NCBI GenBank assembly: GCA_945860225.1
Contig: CAMAPT010000009.1
Location: 59,262-123,261 of the forward strand
DNA length: 64,000 bases
Reading direction: 5' to 3'
Source of the DNA: Chitinophaga pinensis
GTDB lineage: Bacteria > Bacteroidota > Bacteroidia > B-17B0 > Aurantibacillaceae
A program made the position numbers and the translations under genes. The stretch's first letter is position 1. Every line of letters starts with the position of its first letter. Below, one piece after another: positions 52,975 through 63,500 of this stretch. The notes beneath the pieces were generated by a model. It had not been told where the DNA came from and did no database searches. It was given only the letters and a program-made list of their open reading frames with translations.

Positions 52975-54309
52975 ATGTTGCGTATTTTTATATTGATAGT
53001 TTGTAACGCATGTCTTTTTGCGCAAGATTTTTCATTCTCAAACAAGATTAAAACTATTCTCAACTCAAAGTGTATTTCATGCCATCATCAGGGAGGTTAT
53101 TCACCTGTTGTGCTTGAAAAACCTGCTGATTTTAAAAAAAGAAAAGAATTCATCAAACATGTTATTGAAACTAACATTATGCCACCATGGAAAGCCGATT
53201 CTCATTACAGAGATTTTGCTAACAAAAAAGCACTTAGCGCAGAGGAAAAACAAAGCATTCTAGAATGGCTGAAAAAAGATTGTCCTGAATGGTCTCCAAA
53301 TACAAGTATACCTCATTATGTAAATGGCTCACAACTTAACAGAAAACCTGATTTAGTTTTAAAAATGAAAAAAACTTTTCATGTTCCGCCTATCAATCAA
53401 AATGTTTATATCTGTTACAAAATACCATACGAGCTAAAGCAAGATACATTTGCAAACGCCATAGAATTTATTGCTGGAAATAAACAAGTAGTTCATCATG
53501 CGAGCTATCAAGTACTTGAAGTCGATGAGGATGTCGATATTTATTCGGGTCCTGAATATTTTCGTTTTGATGAAGACACTTTAAACCGTGTTACAGATGA
53601 GCATGATTACCGATTTTTTAATTTAATTGGCAAATCAGGAAATTTCCCAAGAGAAACTTATCATGGTGGCTGGTTACCTGGGTCAGGAACGCAAGAATAC
53701 CCCAATTCAATCGGTATACGCATTCCAAAAAAAGGAGTTATCCTGATTCGGAATTTTCATTATTCACCAACACCCATTGAACAGGCAGATTTATCGGGAT
53801 TTAATATATTTTTCTCAAACAAAAAAAGTAATCGAACAATTGGTTTTGCATCGTTTAAACCAAAAAATCCCGGAGGCTCCGGTGATTGGTTAATTAAAGC
53901 AAACGACTCTGCTTACCATGCACAAATAAATGTCAAATTTCACCAAGATATTTCATTATTAAATATCAATCCCCACATGCATATGTTAGGCAAAAGTTTT
54001 AAAGCTTATGCCATTACTCCCAAAGGTGATACCATCCGTTTAGTCAATATACCTCAATGGGATTTTAACTGGCAAGAATTTTACCGATTTAAAAAAATAA
54101 TTAAAATACCCTCGGGCTCTGTTCTACACGCAGATGCTATTTATGATAACTCTGCTGGTAATCCGAACAACCCCCATCATCCCCCACGCGATATCAAATT
54201 TGAATGGGGAATGAATGACGATAGTGAGATGATGCGACTTGTATTGTTATACTTGCCTTACCAAGAAAAAGATGAAACGATTTCATTGGAAACAAAGAAA
54301 GATAACTAG
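52975..54309 (+). CDS. Cytochrome c / copper type II monooxygenase fusion
   Basis: 444 residues. After a signal peptide (ILIVCNACLFAQ) comes a short haem-c domain with CISCH (33-37) and a distal Met in NIMPPW. The rest resembles peptidylglycine/dopamine-type copper monooxygenases and keeps all ligand positions: His174-His175 (QVVHHASYQV), His262 (RNFHYSP), HMH at 334-336 (INPHMHMLG) and a Met in the NDDSEMM segment (about 419). The fusion could deliver electrons from the haem to copper for hydroxylation or C-H oxidation. Its 3' end overlaps the thioredoxin-like gene by 38 nt, so the two are coupled. The substrate is unknown. Confidence 0.88.
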   Translation: MLRIFILIVCNACLFAQDFSFSNKIKTILNSKCISCHHQGGYSPVVLEKPADFKKRKEFIKHVIETNIMPPWKADSHYRDFANKKALSAEEKQSILEWLKKDCPEWSPNTSIPHYVNGSQLNRKPDLVLKMKKTFHVPPINQNVYICYKIPYELKQDTFANAIEFIAGNKQVVHHASYQVLEVDEDVDIYSGPEYFRFDEDTLNRVTDEHDYRFFNLIGKSGNFPRETYHGGWLPGSGTQEYPNSIGIRIPKKGVILIRNFHYSPTPIEQADLSGFNIFFSNKKSNRTIGFASFKPKNPGGSGDWLIKANDSAYHAQINVKFHQDISLLNINPHMHMLGKSFKAYAITPKGDTIRLVNIPQWDFNWQEFYRFKKIIKIPSGSVLHADAIYDNSAGNPNNPHHPPRDIKFEWGMNDDSEMMRLVLLYLPYQEKDETISLETKKDN

Positions 54310-54823
54310 CAACAAAGTGCATCACCAAATTACACTTTGCATATTAACTTTGCTATTAAGTGTGTCGTATTCTTATGCCCAAAAACAAACTAAAGCTACC
54401 ATATATTTTTTTATATCTCCTGAGTGCCCATTATGTATATCATACGTTCCAGTTATCAATGAAATTGAAGAGAAATACAGACTTGATAACATCAAATGTA
54501 TAGGAATTATATCTGGAAAACGGTTTGAAAAAAACGTCATTGAGCATTATAAAAAAACATACCAGATAAATATTCCTGTTATTGAAGATAGTTCCTATTA
54601 TTGGAGCAAACAATACGATGCAAAAATAACTCCCGAAGTAGTGATGATTGATAGTTTAAATACTATCGTGTATAAAGGAAGGATAGATAATTGGCCCTAT
54701 GCACCCGGAAAAAAAAGAAAAAAAGCTACAGAACATGATTTAAAAAATGTACTTGATGACTATCTAAGAGGCAATGCTATCAATGTAAAATACAAAACAG
54801 CTATTGGTTGTTTTATCGAATAA
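54272..54823 (+). CDS. Thioredoxin-fold secreted protein
   Basis: 183 residues from ATG 54272; an earlier TTG at 54239 is less likely. Signal peptide (ITLCILTLLLSVSYSYAQ), then ATIYFFISPECPLCISY, in which the CPLC pair is a thioredoxin-like active site, and IKCIGIISGKRF. Later IDSLNTIVYKGRIDNWPY matches the last strand of redoxin and AhpC/SCO-like folds. It is translationally coupled to the upstream cytochrome/copper enzyme, so a role in its haem or copper maturation is plausible. Family subgroup uncertain. Confidence 0.82.
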   Translation: MKRFHWKQRKITSNKVHHQITLCILTLLLSVSYSYAQKQTKATIYFFISPECPLCISYVPVINEIEEKYRLDNIKCIGIISGKRFEKNVIEHYKKTYQINIPVIEDSSYYWSKQYDAKITPEVVMIDSLNTIVYKGRIDNWPYAPGKKRKKATEHDLKNVLDDYLRGNAINVKYKTAIGCFIE

Positions 54824-55023
54824 CTAACGAAAAACTAAGTGCCAATTAAAAAAGCTACTAATATAAAAATGCTTGATACGCATATCAATTGTAAAATTAA
54901 TGTTTCTTGTTTATCGCTTTCAATAACATGTTTCGCTTACTCACTTAATTCTTTGATAAAATTAAAGAAAGGTATTTAAAACACTGTTCTGTTTTCTTTG
55001 TATCAAAATTTAAATCCTAACAA

Positions 55024-56883
55024 ATGAAAACAAAAATTTACGCAACTTTAGCTTGCGCAGCTACTCTCTCGGTTGCAAAAGCTCAAATTCCATTTCCGGT
55101 AAAAATTGATACCGCATGGTCCGCTCAAACAGTTTGGATGCCCAAATCACCTCTCAAATTTCAAAACATTTTTATTGGTGGTCAAGACATCGTTCAAACA
55201 ACTGCAACTTACAGTTCAACTGCAGGTTCTACAGTAGCTAAACAATGGCACGACTTTATTGGATTTGCTCCTGATAATAGTAGTAGTGGCGACATTGGTT
55301 GGGCTGTAGTAAACCACGAAATGGTTTCTAAAGACGACAAAATTGGTGATGGTGGTGGAATGACCATGTTTAAACTTAAGAAAAAAGCTACAAATGATAG
55401 CTTGGAAATTGTTACTCAAACATTACCTGACGGTAGAACCGGTAAATTTTTTAATGTAGACTTTGTAAACACTGTAGGAGAAACCGGAATGAATTGTGGA
55501 GGAATTTCAACTACAACTGGAAGAATGTGGACCGCTGAAGAATGGATGCAAACTAGCAATAAAGGAATTTTCAGTAATGGAACCGGTATTCGCGATACAA
55601 GTGATTTCGTCATTGGTACCACTAAGCCGGCAGGATTTCCGGGCTTTAATGGTAAAACATTAAAAAAATACCAAAACCTCAACTGGATGGTTGAAATTGA
55701 TCCTAAAACGGCAAAAGCTGTTCGTAAGCAATACAACTGGGGTCGTGCAGGATACGAAGGTGGTTTAGTAATGCCCGATAATAAAACGGTTTACTTATTC
55801 GAAGATGGTTCTCCTGGAATATTAGCAAGATTTGTGGCAACAACAGCCGGAGACTTTACTGCTGGTCAATTATCTGTTTACAAACACGATGCACCGACTT
55901 CATGGATTAATATTGAAAATAATTTAGACACTTTAGTTGACTTAAACAAAGTAGCTATTCGTAGAGGAGCCACCATGTTTAACCGTTTAGAATGGGGTCA
56001 ACAACATAATGGTAAAGTTTATATTACTGAAACAGGACGCGATGCTTTTGATTTCAAGTCAGGTAATTCATTAAATGGTGTCGTTTCCCCTTCTTTAGTA
56101 GACGGTTATAAAACACGTTATAAAATAAAAAATGGTGTTAACTTCCCTGGTACAGATATTAACGCAGCGGACTCTGTTCGTCAAGGTAAATTTGCAGATT
56201 ACTATGGTCGCGTAATTGAATTAGATCCTGCAACCAATAAAGTACGTTCTTATATCGAAGGCGGTCCTTTGGCTTCTGCTTCTGCTTCTCAACTAACTGC
56301 AACTTATCCATCAATTCATTTATCAAACCCTGATGGTTTAGAATTCATGACAGTAGGTTCAAAAACTTACATGATTATTCAGGAAGATTTAAACGGTACC
56401 ACTTGGAACCGTATGCCGGGTAATTTCACTAAAACTACTTGTGAAACTTACTTATTAGACATGTCAATTGTAAACCCAACATTCAATGATTTAGTTCGTA
56501 TTACAGCATGTTCTCCGGGTGCAGAAATTACTGGGGCAAAAATGATTAACAGCAAAACAATGTTAATTAATGTTCAACATCCTAGCTCAACAAATACACC
56601 GCCATTCAATAATTCACTAACTTATGCCATTAGTGGTTTTGACGGATCTTCAGTTGGTATATTAGAAAGAGCAAAATCAGAAAATACGTTTGGTATTTAC
56701 CCTAATCCTACATCTCGCGAATTAAATTTAAGTAAAGAGCAAGATATCGCTATCTATGATGTAACAGGAAAAAGAATTCGTGTTATTCGTGATGCCAAAA
56801 CTATTGATGTATCAGAATTAACTCCAGGAATTTATTTCCTTCAAAATAACGAAGGTCATACCGTTAAATTTGTAGTTGAATAA
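55024..56883 (+). CDS. PhoX-like (DUF839) protein with T9SS sorting domain
   Basis: 619 residues. Signal peptide (IYATLACAATLSVAKAQ), followed by a beta-propeller of the PhoX/DUF839 type: WAVVNHEMVSKDDKIGDGGG, TGMNCGGISTTTGRMWTAEEW, NWGRAGYEGGLVMPDNKTVY, FEDGSPGILARFVA, NGKVYITETG and HLSNPDGLEFM. PhoX enzymes are Ca2+/Fe-dependent phosphatases; many Bacteroidota members lack biochemical data. The last 70 residues form a type A sorting domain (FGIYPNPTSRELNLSKEQD, LTPGIYFLQNNEGH). A perfect palindrome lies immediately downstream. Monocistronic. Confidence 0.9.
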   Translation: MKTKIYATLACAATLSVAKAQIPFPVKIDTAWSAQTVWMPKSPLKFQNIFIGGQDIVQTTATYSSTAGSTVAKQWHDFIGFAPDNSSSGDIGWAVVNHEMVSKDDKIGDGGGMTMFKLKKKATNDSLEIVTQTLPDGRTGKFFNVDFVNTVGETGMNCGGISTTTGRMWTAEEWMQTSNKGIFSNGTGIRDTSDFVIGTTKPAGFPGFNGKTLKKYQNLNWMVEIDPKTAKAVRKQYNWGRAGYEGGLVMPDNKTVYLFEDGSPGILARFVATTAGDFTAGQLSVYKHDAPTSWINIENNLDTLVDLNKVAIRRGATMFNRLEWGQQHNGKVYITETGRDAFDFKSGNSLNGVVSPSLVDGYKTRYKIKNGVNFPGTDINAADSVRQGKFADYYGRVIELDPATNKVRSYIEGGPLASASASQLTATYPSIHLSNPDGLEFMTVGSKTYMIIQEDLNGTTWNRMPGNFTKTTCETYLLDMSIVNPTFNDLVRITACSPGAEITGAKMINSKTMLINVQHPSSTNTPPFNNSLTYAISGFDGSSVGILERAKSENTFGIYPNPTSRELNLSKEQDIAIYDVTGKRIRVIRDAKTIDVSELTPGIYFLQNNEGHTVKFVVE

Positions 56884-56902
56884 ATTCATCTCATCCCATT
56901 AT

Positions 56903-56942
56903 AAACAAAGATAACCGCCATGCATGGCGGTTATCTTTGTTT
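56903..56942. terminator. Perfect 40-bp palindromic terminator
   Basis: AAACAAAGATAACCGCCATG followed directly by its exact reverse complement: 20-bp arms with no spacer. It is 19 nt after the PhoX-like stop and ends near the next gene's leader. The A and T ends allow termination in both directions. Confidence 0.9.
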
Positions 56943-57001
56943 ATATCTAAAGCCTGATATTGCAACATTTCAGTAAAACTATTTTTATTGCTAACTCAAT
57001 T

Positions 57002-58906
57002 ATGACAAAACGTATTTTTATAATCACTCCAATTTTACTTACTTTTTTACTTTTATCATTTGTTACAACTCAAAAATCAACTCAAGATATTGTAACAACT
57101 CATTATATAAAACGATTTGATGATTTTAAACTTACGCTGAACAAATTAGCCACTCAATTATCGAACCAATCAACTAAAAAAGAAATTCAAAAAACCTACT
57201 TAGAATTAAGGCAACACTATAAAAAATGGGAATATGTGGTAGCGCTGAAAGACCCAAATTTTATAAAAGAGGAAATTAATCCTGCGCCTTTACCTAAATT
57301 AGAAGAAAATAGTTTCGCTGCTAATGTGATTTCTCCAAGAGGCCTTCAAGTGCTTGATGAACTAATTTTTTCTGATGAATTAAGTAAGCAGGAAATAACT
57401 GAACAAATTCAATACCTTTCCAATAAACTAAAAAATTATATACCTACTAAACTTTACGATCGCGATGTATTTGAAGCATCTCGCACTGGATTAATACGTT
57501 TATTTACTTTAGGACTTACCGGATTTGATACACCGGGTTCTATAAATGGTATTTTTGATGCTAAATATACGCTCACAGCCATGCATGAAGATGTATCTGT
57601 GTACCAAAAAAGCTTTGATAATAAAGATAGTTTATTAAGCAAAAAAATAGAGGAGTTATTTGCAGGCTCCATAAATTACCTGAATAAAAACTCGAATTTT
57701 AATACATTTAACAGAGCTCATTTTTTAAAAACTTACCTCAATCCTTTATCTGAAATATTATTAAAAGCTCATAAAATCTTACAATTAGAATTACCAAATG
57801 AAGTTTACCTTTCGCCTATGGCGTATAATTACAATTCGAAACATTTATTCGCTCAAAATTTTATCAATTCAAATTATTTCATTCAGGTTCCTGAAAAATT
57901 CATTAACAATAAAACAAAAGAATTGGGACGTTTGCTTTTTTATGACCCCATTTTATCTTCCGAAAATGAGCGATCATGCGCAAGCTGTCATTCACCCGAA
58001 AAAGGGTTTACCGACCAAATGCCAAAAAGTTTAGCTACCGCAAAATATGGTAGTCTTAAACGCAATTCACCTACTTTAATCAATTCGGTTTATAGCGAGC
58101 GTTTATTTCATGATATGAGGGCTCGCACCTTTGTAGATCAAATGGAGCACGTGCTCACCTCAAAAGATGAATTTAACTCAGATATGATTTCACTACTTTA
58201 TAAATTAAATGAAAGCCAAGAATATGTTACTCTTTTTCGCGATGCGTTTCAATTAACAGAAACAACAATCAGTGCAACTTATGTACAAATGGCATTATCT
58301 GTCTTTGTAGGTTCATTAAGCGGCTTTAATTCAAAATTTGACCAATACATAAGAAATGAACATCAGCACCTAGACAAATCGGTTATCAATGGGTTTAATT
58401 TATTTATGGGTAAAGCCGTTTGTGGAACTTGCCATTTTGCACCCATTTTCAACGGTACTGTGCCCCCTGATTATAAAGAATCAGAAAGTGAAGTATTGGG
58501 AGTTCCTGAAAATCCATACGTCAAAAAACCGGTTATTGATTCTGATGAGGGAAGAGGACAAGCGCTTCTAAAAGAAAAGGTATATTTTAACCAATATGCC
58601 TTTAAAACTCCTACGGTTCGAAATGCAGCACTTACTTTTCCGTACATGCATAACGGAAGCTACAAAACCTTAAACGATGTGATGGATTTTTATAACAAAG
58701 GAGGTGGCAAAGGTATTGGAATAATCATTGAACATCAAACTTTACCTTTTGATGAATTAAAACTAAGTAAATCTGAAATAAACGACATCATCTCATTTAT
58801 GAACGCATTAACCGATACAAGCGGATTAACCACAAAGCCTAAAACCTTACCGAAATTTGAAAACCACCCAGAGTGGAATAAAAGAAAAATTGGTGGAGCA
58901 TATTGA
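57002..58906 (+). CDS. Di-haem cytochrome c peroxidase with imelysin-like N-terminal domain
   Basis: 634 residues from ATG 57002; a TTG 42 nt upstream is in frame but its translation (QHFSKTIFIANSI) is not a better signal. The first 20 residues are a signal peptide (IFIITPILLTFLLLSF). Residues about 30-270 are helical and resemble the imelysin fold; GLQVLDELIF (114-123) sits where imelysins have GxHxxE-LL. The C-terminal half is a MauG/CCP-type peroxidase with two haem c motifs, CASCH (326-330) and CGTCH (474-478), and typical YDPILSSENERSC, KRNSPTLINSVYSERLFHDMRA and FKTPTVRNAALTFPYMHNG. It reduces H2O2 or oxidises a partner in the periplasm. Confidence 0.9.
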   Translation: MTKRIFIITPILLTFLLLSFVTTQKSTQDIVTTHYIKRFDDFKLTLNKLATQLSNQSTKKEIQKTYLELRQHYKKWEYVVALKDPNFIKEEINPAPLPKLEENSFAANVISPRGLQVLDELIFSDELSKQEITEQIQYLSNKLKNYIPTKLYDRDVFEASRTGLIRLFTLGLTGFDTPGSINGIFDAKYTLTAMHEDVSVYQKSFDNKDSLLSKKIEELFAGSINYLNKNSNFNTFNRAHFLKTYLNPLSEILLKAHKILQLELPNEVYLSPMAYNYNSKHLFAQNFINSNYFIQVPEKFINNKTKELGRLLFYDPILSSENERSCASCHSPEKGFTDQMPKSLATAKYGSLKRNSPTLINSVYSERLFHDMRARTFVDQMEHVLTSKDEFNSDMISLLYKLNESQEYVTLFRDAFQLTETTISATYVQMALSVFVGSLSGFNSKFDQYIRNEHQHLDKSVINGFNLFMGKAVCGTCHFAPIFNGTVPPDYKESESEVLGVPENPYVKKPVIDSDEGRGQALLKEKVYFNQYAFKTPTVRNAALTFPYMHNGSYKTLNDVMDFYNKGGGKGIGIIIEHQTLPFDELKLSKSEINDIISFMNALTDTSGLTTKPKTLPKFENHPEWNKRKIGGAY

Positions 58907-58938
58907 TACAATTGCATCAATATGGTAACAAAAGGCAA

Positions 58939-59574
58939 TTAATCTTCAGCTTTTTCAAAAGAAAATAAAATCAAATCGAGTTTTTTATTAAGGCATACCT
59001 CTACGCATTTTTTAAACAAAACAACAAACTTGTTATTGGCATGCTTCGGTTGAGCTGTTATATTCTCTAAACTCATTTTTAGCTGATGAAGTTGCCCTTC
59101 ATTCAAAAAAGCAGTAATAATTTCATCATCTTGTTTAAAAGGTATATCAAAAATGGCTTTTGAGTTTAAAAATGTTTCCGAATCGAACATTGGAGTGCTT
59201 AAGTTGAGTAATTTCGTAAAGTCATTCCACTCGCTTTCTAATTCGAGCTCTTCGTCAAGGTTTATAAACTGCTCCCCTAATTCGTAACAAATAACCAATA
59301 AGGCATAAGCATATTCAAACCATTCTCCTTCCAATCCCCGACCGTCATCTCCCTTAATTAAACCAAAAAATTTAGCAGGCTTTACAACTCTGTTTTGCTG
59401 AACAACATAACTAAATATTAGTCCTTCTAACTCTCTCCTAAAACTATATGCTTCATCAAATTTGGCATATACCGCAGACGTTATGAACCTATCATATAAA
59501 TGTTGGTTTTTACTTCCGAATACGTTGTTGATTTCTTGAATATTAATTCCGATAGGAAAAAGGAGCGTTGACAT
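58939..59574 (-). CDS. Hypothetical cytosolic protein
   Basis: 211 residues, helical and acidic, no signal peptide or membrane segment. Starts MSTLLFPIGINIQEINNVFG and contains LYDRFITSAVYAKFDEAY, AYALLVICYELGEQFINL, and a C-terminal KHANNKFVVLFKKCVEVCLN. I do not recognise a named family. Monocistronic between a convergent peroxidase gene (32-nt gap) and the exodeoxyribonuclease gene. Confidence 0.75.
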   Translation of the reverse strand: MSTLLFPIGINIQEINNVFGSKNQHLYDRFITSAVYAKFDEAYSFRRELEGLIFSYVVQQNRVVKPAKFFGLIKGDDGRGLEGEWFEYAYALLVICYELGEQFINLDEELELESEWNDFTKLLNLSTPMFDSETFLNSKAIFDIPFKQDDEIITAFLNEGQLHQLKMSLENITAQPKHANNKFVVLFKKCVEVCLNKKLDLILFSFEKAED

Positions 59575-59675
59575 GATAAAAAATTAAATTATTTATCATG
59601 CAAATAAATCTAACACTTGTTAAATTAACATTTGTAAATTATGATGAAATCAAAAAATAAAAGTTAAGCAGGGTG

Positions 59676-60440
59676 TTAAAACTCTAGTTCAACTAATACC
59701 GGACAGTGATCGCTATGCATGGCATCCGGCAATATAACTGCTCTCTTTAATTTATCGTTTAAATGATTCGCCACCAAATTATAATCGATTCGCCAACCTA
59801 AATTTTTACCTCTGGCCCCTGCCCTATAACTCCACCAACTGTAATGATGTGGATCTTGATTAAAATACCTGAACGAATCTGTAAAGCCTGATTGAATAAA
59901 CTGTTCCATCCATTCCCTTTCTTCGGGCAAAAAACCCGACGTATTAGCATTTGATTTTGGATTATGAATATCGATAGGTTTATGGCAAATATTGTAGTCG
60001 CCACACAATACCAAATTCGGTTTAAGTGTTTTTAATTGGTTGATATATCCTTGGAAATCATCCAACCATCTCATTTTAAAGGCCTGTCTATCATCTCCAC
60101 TACTGCCGCTTGGATGATAAACACTCATTACCGAATAATGCTCAAAATCAGCTCTAATAACCCTGCCTTCAAAATCATAATGCTCTATGCCACAGCCGTA
60201 TTCTACATGAATAGGTTTTTGTTTACTAAAAATTGCGACCCCACTATACCCTTTTTTTTGGGCCGGATACCAATATAAATGATACCCAAGTTCTTCAAAT
60301 TCAGAAACATCCACCTGATCAGGAGTAGCCTTTATTTCTTGTAAACAAAGTACATCCGGACCTGAAACTTTTATCCAATCTACTAAACCTTTACTCATGG
60401 CTGCGCGTATGCCATTAACATTGTATGTGATAATTCGCAT
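59676..60440 (-). CDS. xth: Exodeoxyribonuclease III
   Basis: 254 residues of the EEP nuclease family. Motifs are IITYNVNGIRAAMSKGL (Asn7), DVLCLQEIKATPDQV (Glu), SVYHPSGS (Tyr/His region), VLCGDYNICH (Asp/Asn), SWWSYRAGARGKNLGWRIDY and the C-terminal SDHCPVLVEL (Asp-His). It is an AP endonuclease and 3'-5' exonuclease in base-excision repair. Length is standard. Divergent from the large surface-protein gene. Confidence 0.95.
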   Translation of the reverse strand: MRIITYNVNGIRAAMSKGLVDWIKVSGPDVLCLQEIKATPDQVDVSEFEELGYHLYWYPAQKKGYSGVAIFSKQKPIHVEYGCGIEHYDFEGRVIRADFEHYSVMSVYHPSGSSGDDRQAFKMRWLDDFQGYINQLKTLKPNLVLCGDYNICHKPIDIHNPKSNANTSGFLPEEREWMEQFIQSGFTDSFRYFNQDPHHYSWWSYRAGARGKNLGWRIDYNLVANHLNDKLKRAVILPDAMHSDHCPVLVELEF

Positions 60441-60524
60441 TTTAAAGACTATTTATGACTTTAAAAATACAATTTCTATATTTATGAAACGTTTTTATAA
60501 GGGCTAAGTTTCAGGTTATTTTTA

Positions 60525-63500
60525 ATGTGTAAATATTTATTGCTTTTTAATGGTCACATTTTCCCTGAACCTCTTCAAAGGAAGGTATATCTTCATTGGC
60601 AGAAACATTGGAATTGGATGTGCCTTTTTTTGTGTTTAGTATCGATACAAGCAACGGCTCAATCTAATTTAAAAAAACGATACAGTATAGTAAAATCAGA
60701 TACTATTTTTTTAGATACCTTAAGTTTAATTCCTGGAACCGTTCATCTTTCCATCAAAAACAAACCGTTAGATTCATCTATCTACCGAATTATCTATCCT
60801 ATCAAAGCTATTGCGTTTAAAAAAAGGTTGCCAGACTCCATTTTAATCACTTACAAAACGTTTCCTTATAATTTCGAAAAAAAATACTTTCATCAAAGTA
60901 CATCCTTGCTTACCAAAGATTTATCTCTGCCTTCCAATCCTATGACCCTGGCCTTTTCGGGTTCGCCTCCTGTAAACGAATCTTTTGTGACGGATGGCTT
61001 AAATAAAAACGGAAGCATTAGCCGCGGAATTAGCTTTGGAAATAATCAGGACGTAGTAGTTAACTCAAGTTTAAATCTTCAGGTTAACGGAAAATTAACC
61101 GAAGAAGTAGATTTACTATTAGCGGCCACGGATGATAATATTCCTTTTCAGGCAGACGGCACAACCGCTCAATTACAAGAATTTGACAAGGTTTTTGTTC
61201 AACTATCCAACAAACACTCTAAGTTAATTATGGGCGATTTTCAACTACAACGACCCAACAGCTACTTCATGAATTTATATAAACGCTCTCAAGGTGTTTA
61301 TTTTTCAAATGACTATTTGGATAGTAGTCAAAAAAAGCCCATCGTTTTTAAAACACAATTAAGTGGCGCTGTCAGTAAAGGTAAATTTGCAAGGCATATT
61401 ATTCAGGGAGTAGAAAATAATCAAGGGCCATACAGAATGAGAGGCGCAGATAATGAACTTTTTATCATCGTATTATCGGGTACCGAGCGCATTTATATTG
61501 ACGGAAAATTATTGCAACGCGGACAAGAAAATGATTATACCATTGACTATAATACTTCAGAACTAACCTTTACTGCCAAGCAAATAATCACCAAAGACAA
61601 ACGTATTATTGCCGAATTTCAGTATGCTGAAAGAAACTACGCTCGTTCTCTATTCTTTTTTAACGAAGAAATAGAATATCAAAAACTAAAACTACGTTTC
61701 AATTTTTTTGGCGAACAAGACAATAAAAATAAGTCGCTACAACAAACGCTTACCGAAGCCCAAAAGTTAACCCTCTTTAATGTAGGTGACACATTAAGCA
61801 AAGCTGTATCGAGCGGAGCAGAACTCGCTAGTTTTAATAATACCGATGTGTTTTATCAAAAAAAAGACACCCTTATTGCACCGCTTATATATCGTGGTAT
61901 ATTTTTTCATTCAACTCATGCAGACAGCACAAACTATCGTGTAAAGTTTAGTTATGTAGGCGAAAACAATGGGTATTATATTCAAATATCAAGTACAGCC
62001 AATGGTAAAGTATACCAATGGATAGCTCCAATTAACGGAGTTTTGCAAGGAAATTACGAACCGGTTATTCCACTGGTAACTCCCAGAAAAAAACAAATGC
62101 TCACTGCTAGTATCAATTACCAATTTAACCCCCAACACCAATTAGATGTAGAAGGAGTTTATACAAAAAATGATTTAAATACGTTCAGTTCGTACAATGC
62201 CAGCGACGATGATGGATTAGGCATTAGAATATTGAGTAATAATGAAAACCCTATTCGTCAAGACTCCACGGGTAAAACCTCTTTAAAAACCATCTATAAT
62301 TTTGGCTATGAGCATGTACAAAAAAACTTCAATCCTATTGAACGTTACCGTTCGGTTGAATTTGAAAGAGATTGGAACAGACCTTTAAATGCTCCCATTA
62401 ATGAAAACCAACATGTAGGCTTTGCTCAAATAGGCATAAAAAAACAAGAATTTTTAAATTGCATGTACTCCATCCATTTTTTTGATGAAGACACCTTTTA
62501 TAAAGGATTAAAACACAGCCTACAAAGTGTTTACTCTACAAAAACCAATCGCGCATCTTATCTTGGCTCTTACCTCAATAGTCGATACACCAACACGATA
62601 AGTGATTTTTACAGACATAAAACTGCCTTTACGCAATCGATTTGGAGGTTTAACGTGAATTATTTGGATGAATTTGAAAAAAATAAATTCCAAAATAACC
62701 AATCTGACCAATTGCAAACACGGAGTTACCAATTTTGGGAATGGGAGAGCAATATCACAAACAAAGATACCAGTGGAAATTTATATAAACTATTTTACAG
62801 AGAAAGAAGAGACAAACAAGCTTATAATGCCAACTTGCAAGATTCTACATTTGCAAAAAATACGGGTTTTTCGGCCAACGTAAATAGTATTTTAAACCAT
62901 CCTTTTTCAATCATATTTACTTATAGAGAATTAAACCTAAAAAGAGCGTCCATGACTATAAAACCAGATAACACGGTATTGAGTCGAATAGAATATGCTC
63001 CAAAATTGATGAGGGGTTTTATAAGCTCAAATATGTTTTATGAAACAGGTTATGGGCTGGAAAATAAAAAAGAGTACTATTATTTACAGGTTGGCGCCGG
63101 ACAAGGAACCTACGCCTGGAAAGATTATAATGGTAATAACATTAAAGAAATTAACGAATTTGAAATTGCACAGTTTAGCGATCAGGCTTTATATATAAGG
63201 GTTTACACGCCCACCAATCAGTACGTAAAAGTGCTACACGACCAATTTAGTTTATCATTAAATCTTCGTCCATCGGTTTTTGTAAAAGATAGTATTGGTA
63301 AACTATTAAAATTTATAAGTCGATTTGCCACCCAATCAGTTTATCGAATGGATAAAAAATCAAACGACAATGGGCAATTATTTACATTTAATCCAACCGA
63401 TATTGCACTGAATAATCCGTTATTAATTAGTTTGAATCATGCCATGCGGCAAAGTGTATTTTTTAATCAAAGCGCGGCCGTGTTTGGCGCAGACTATACT

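Noticed and set aside
54940..54985. A third copy of the AATACC/GGTATT operator near AAAGGTATTT
   Set aside because: Only one half-site matches; the left arm is absent, so it is not a palindrome.
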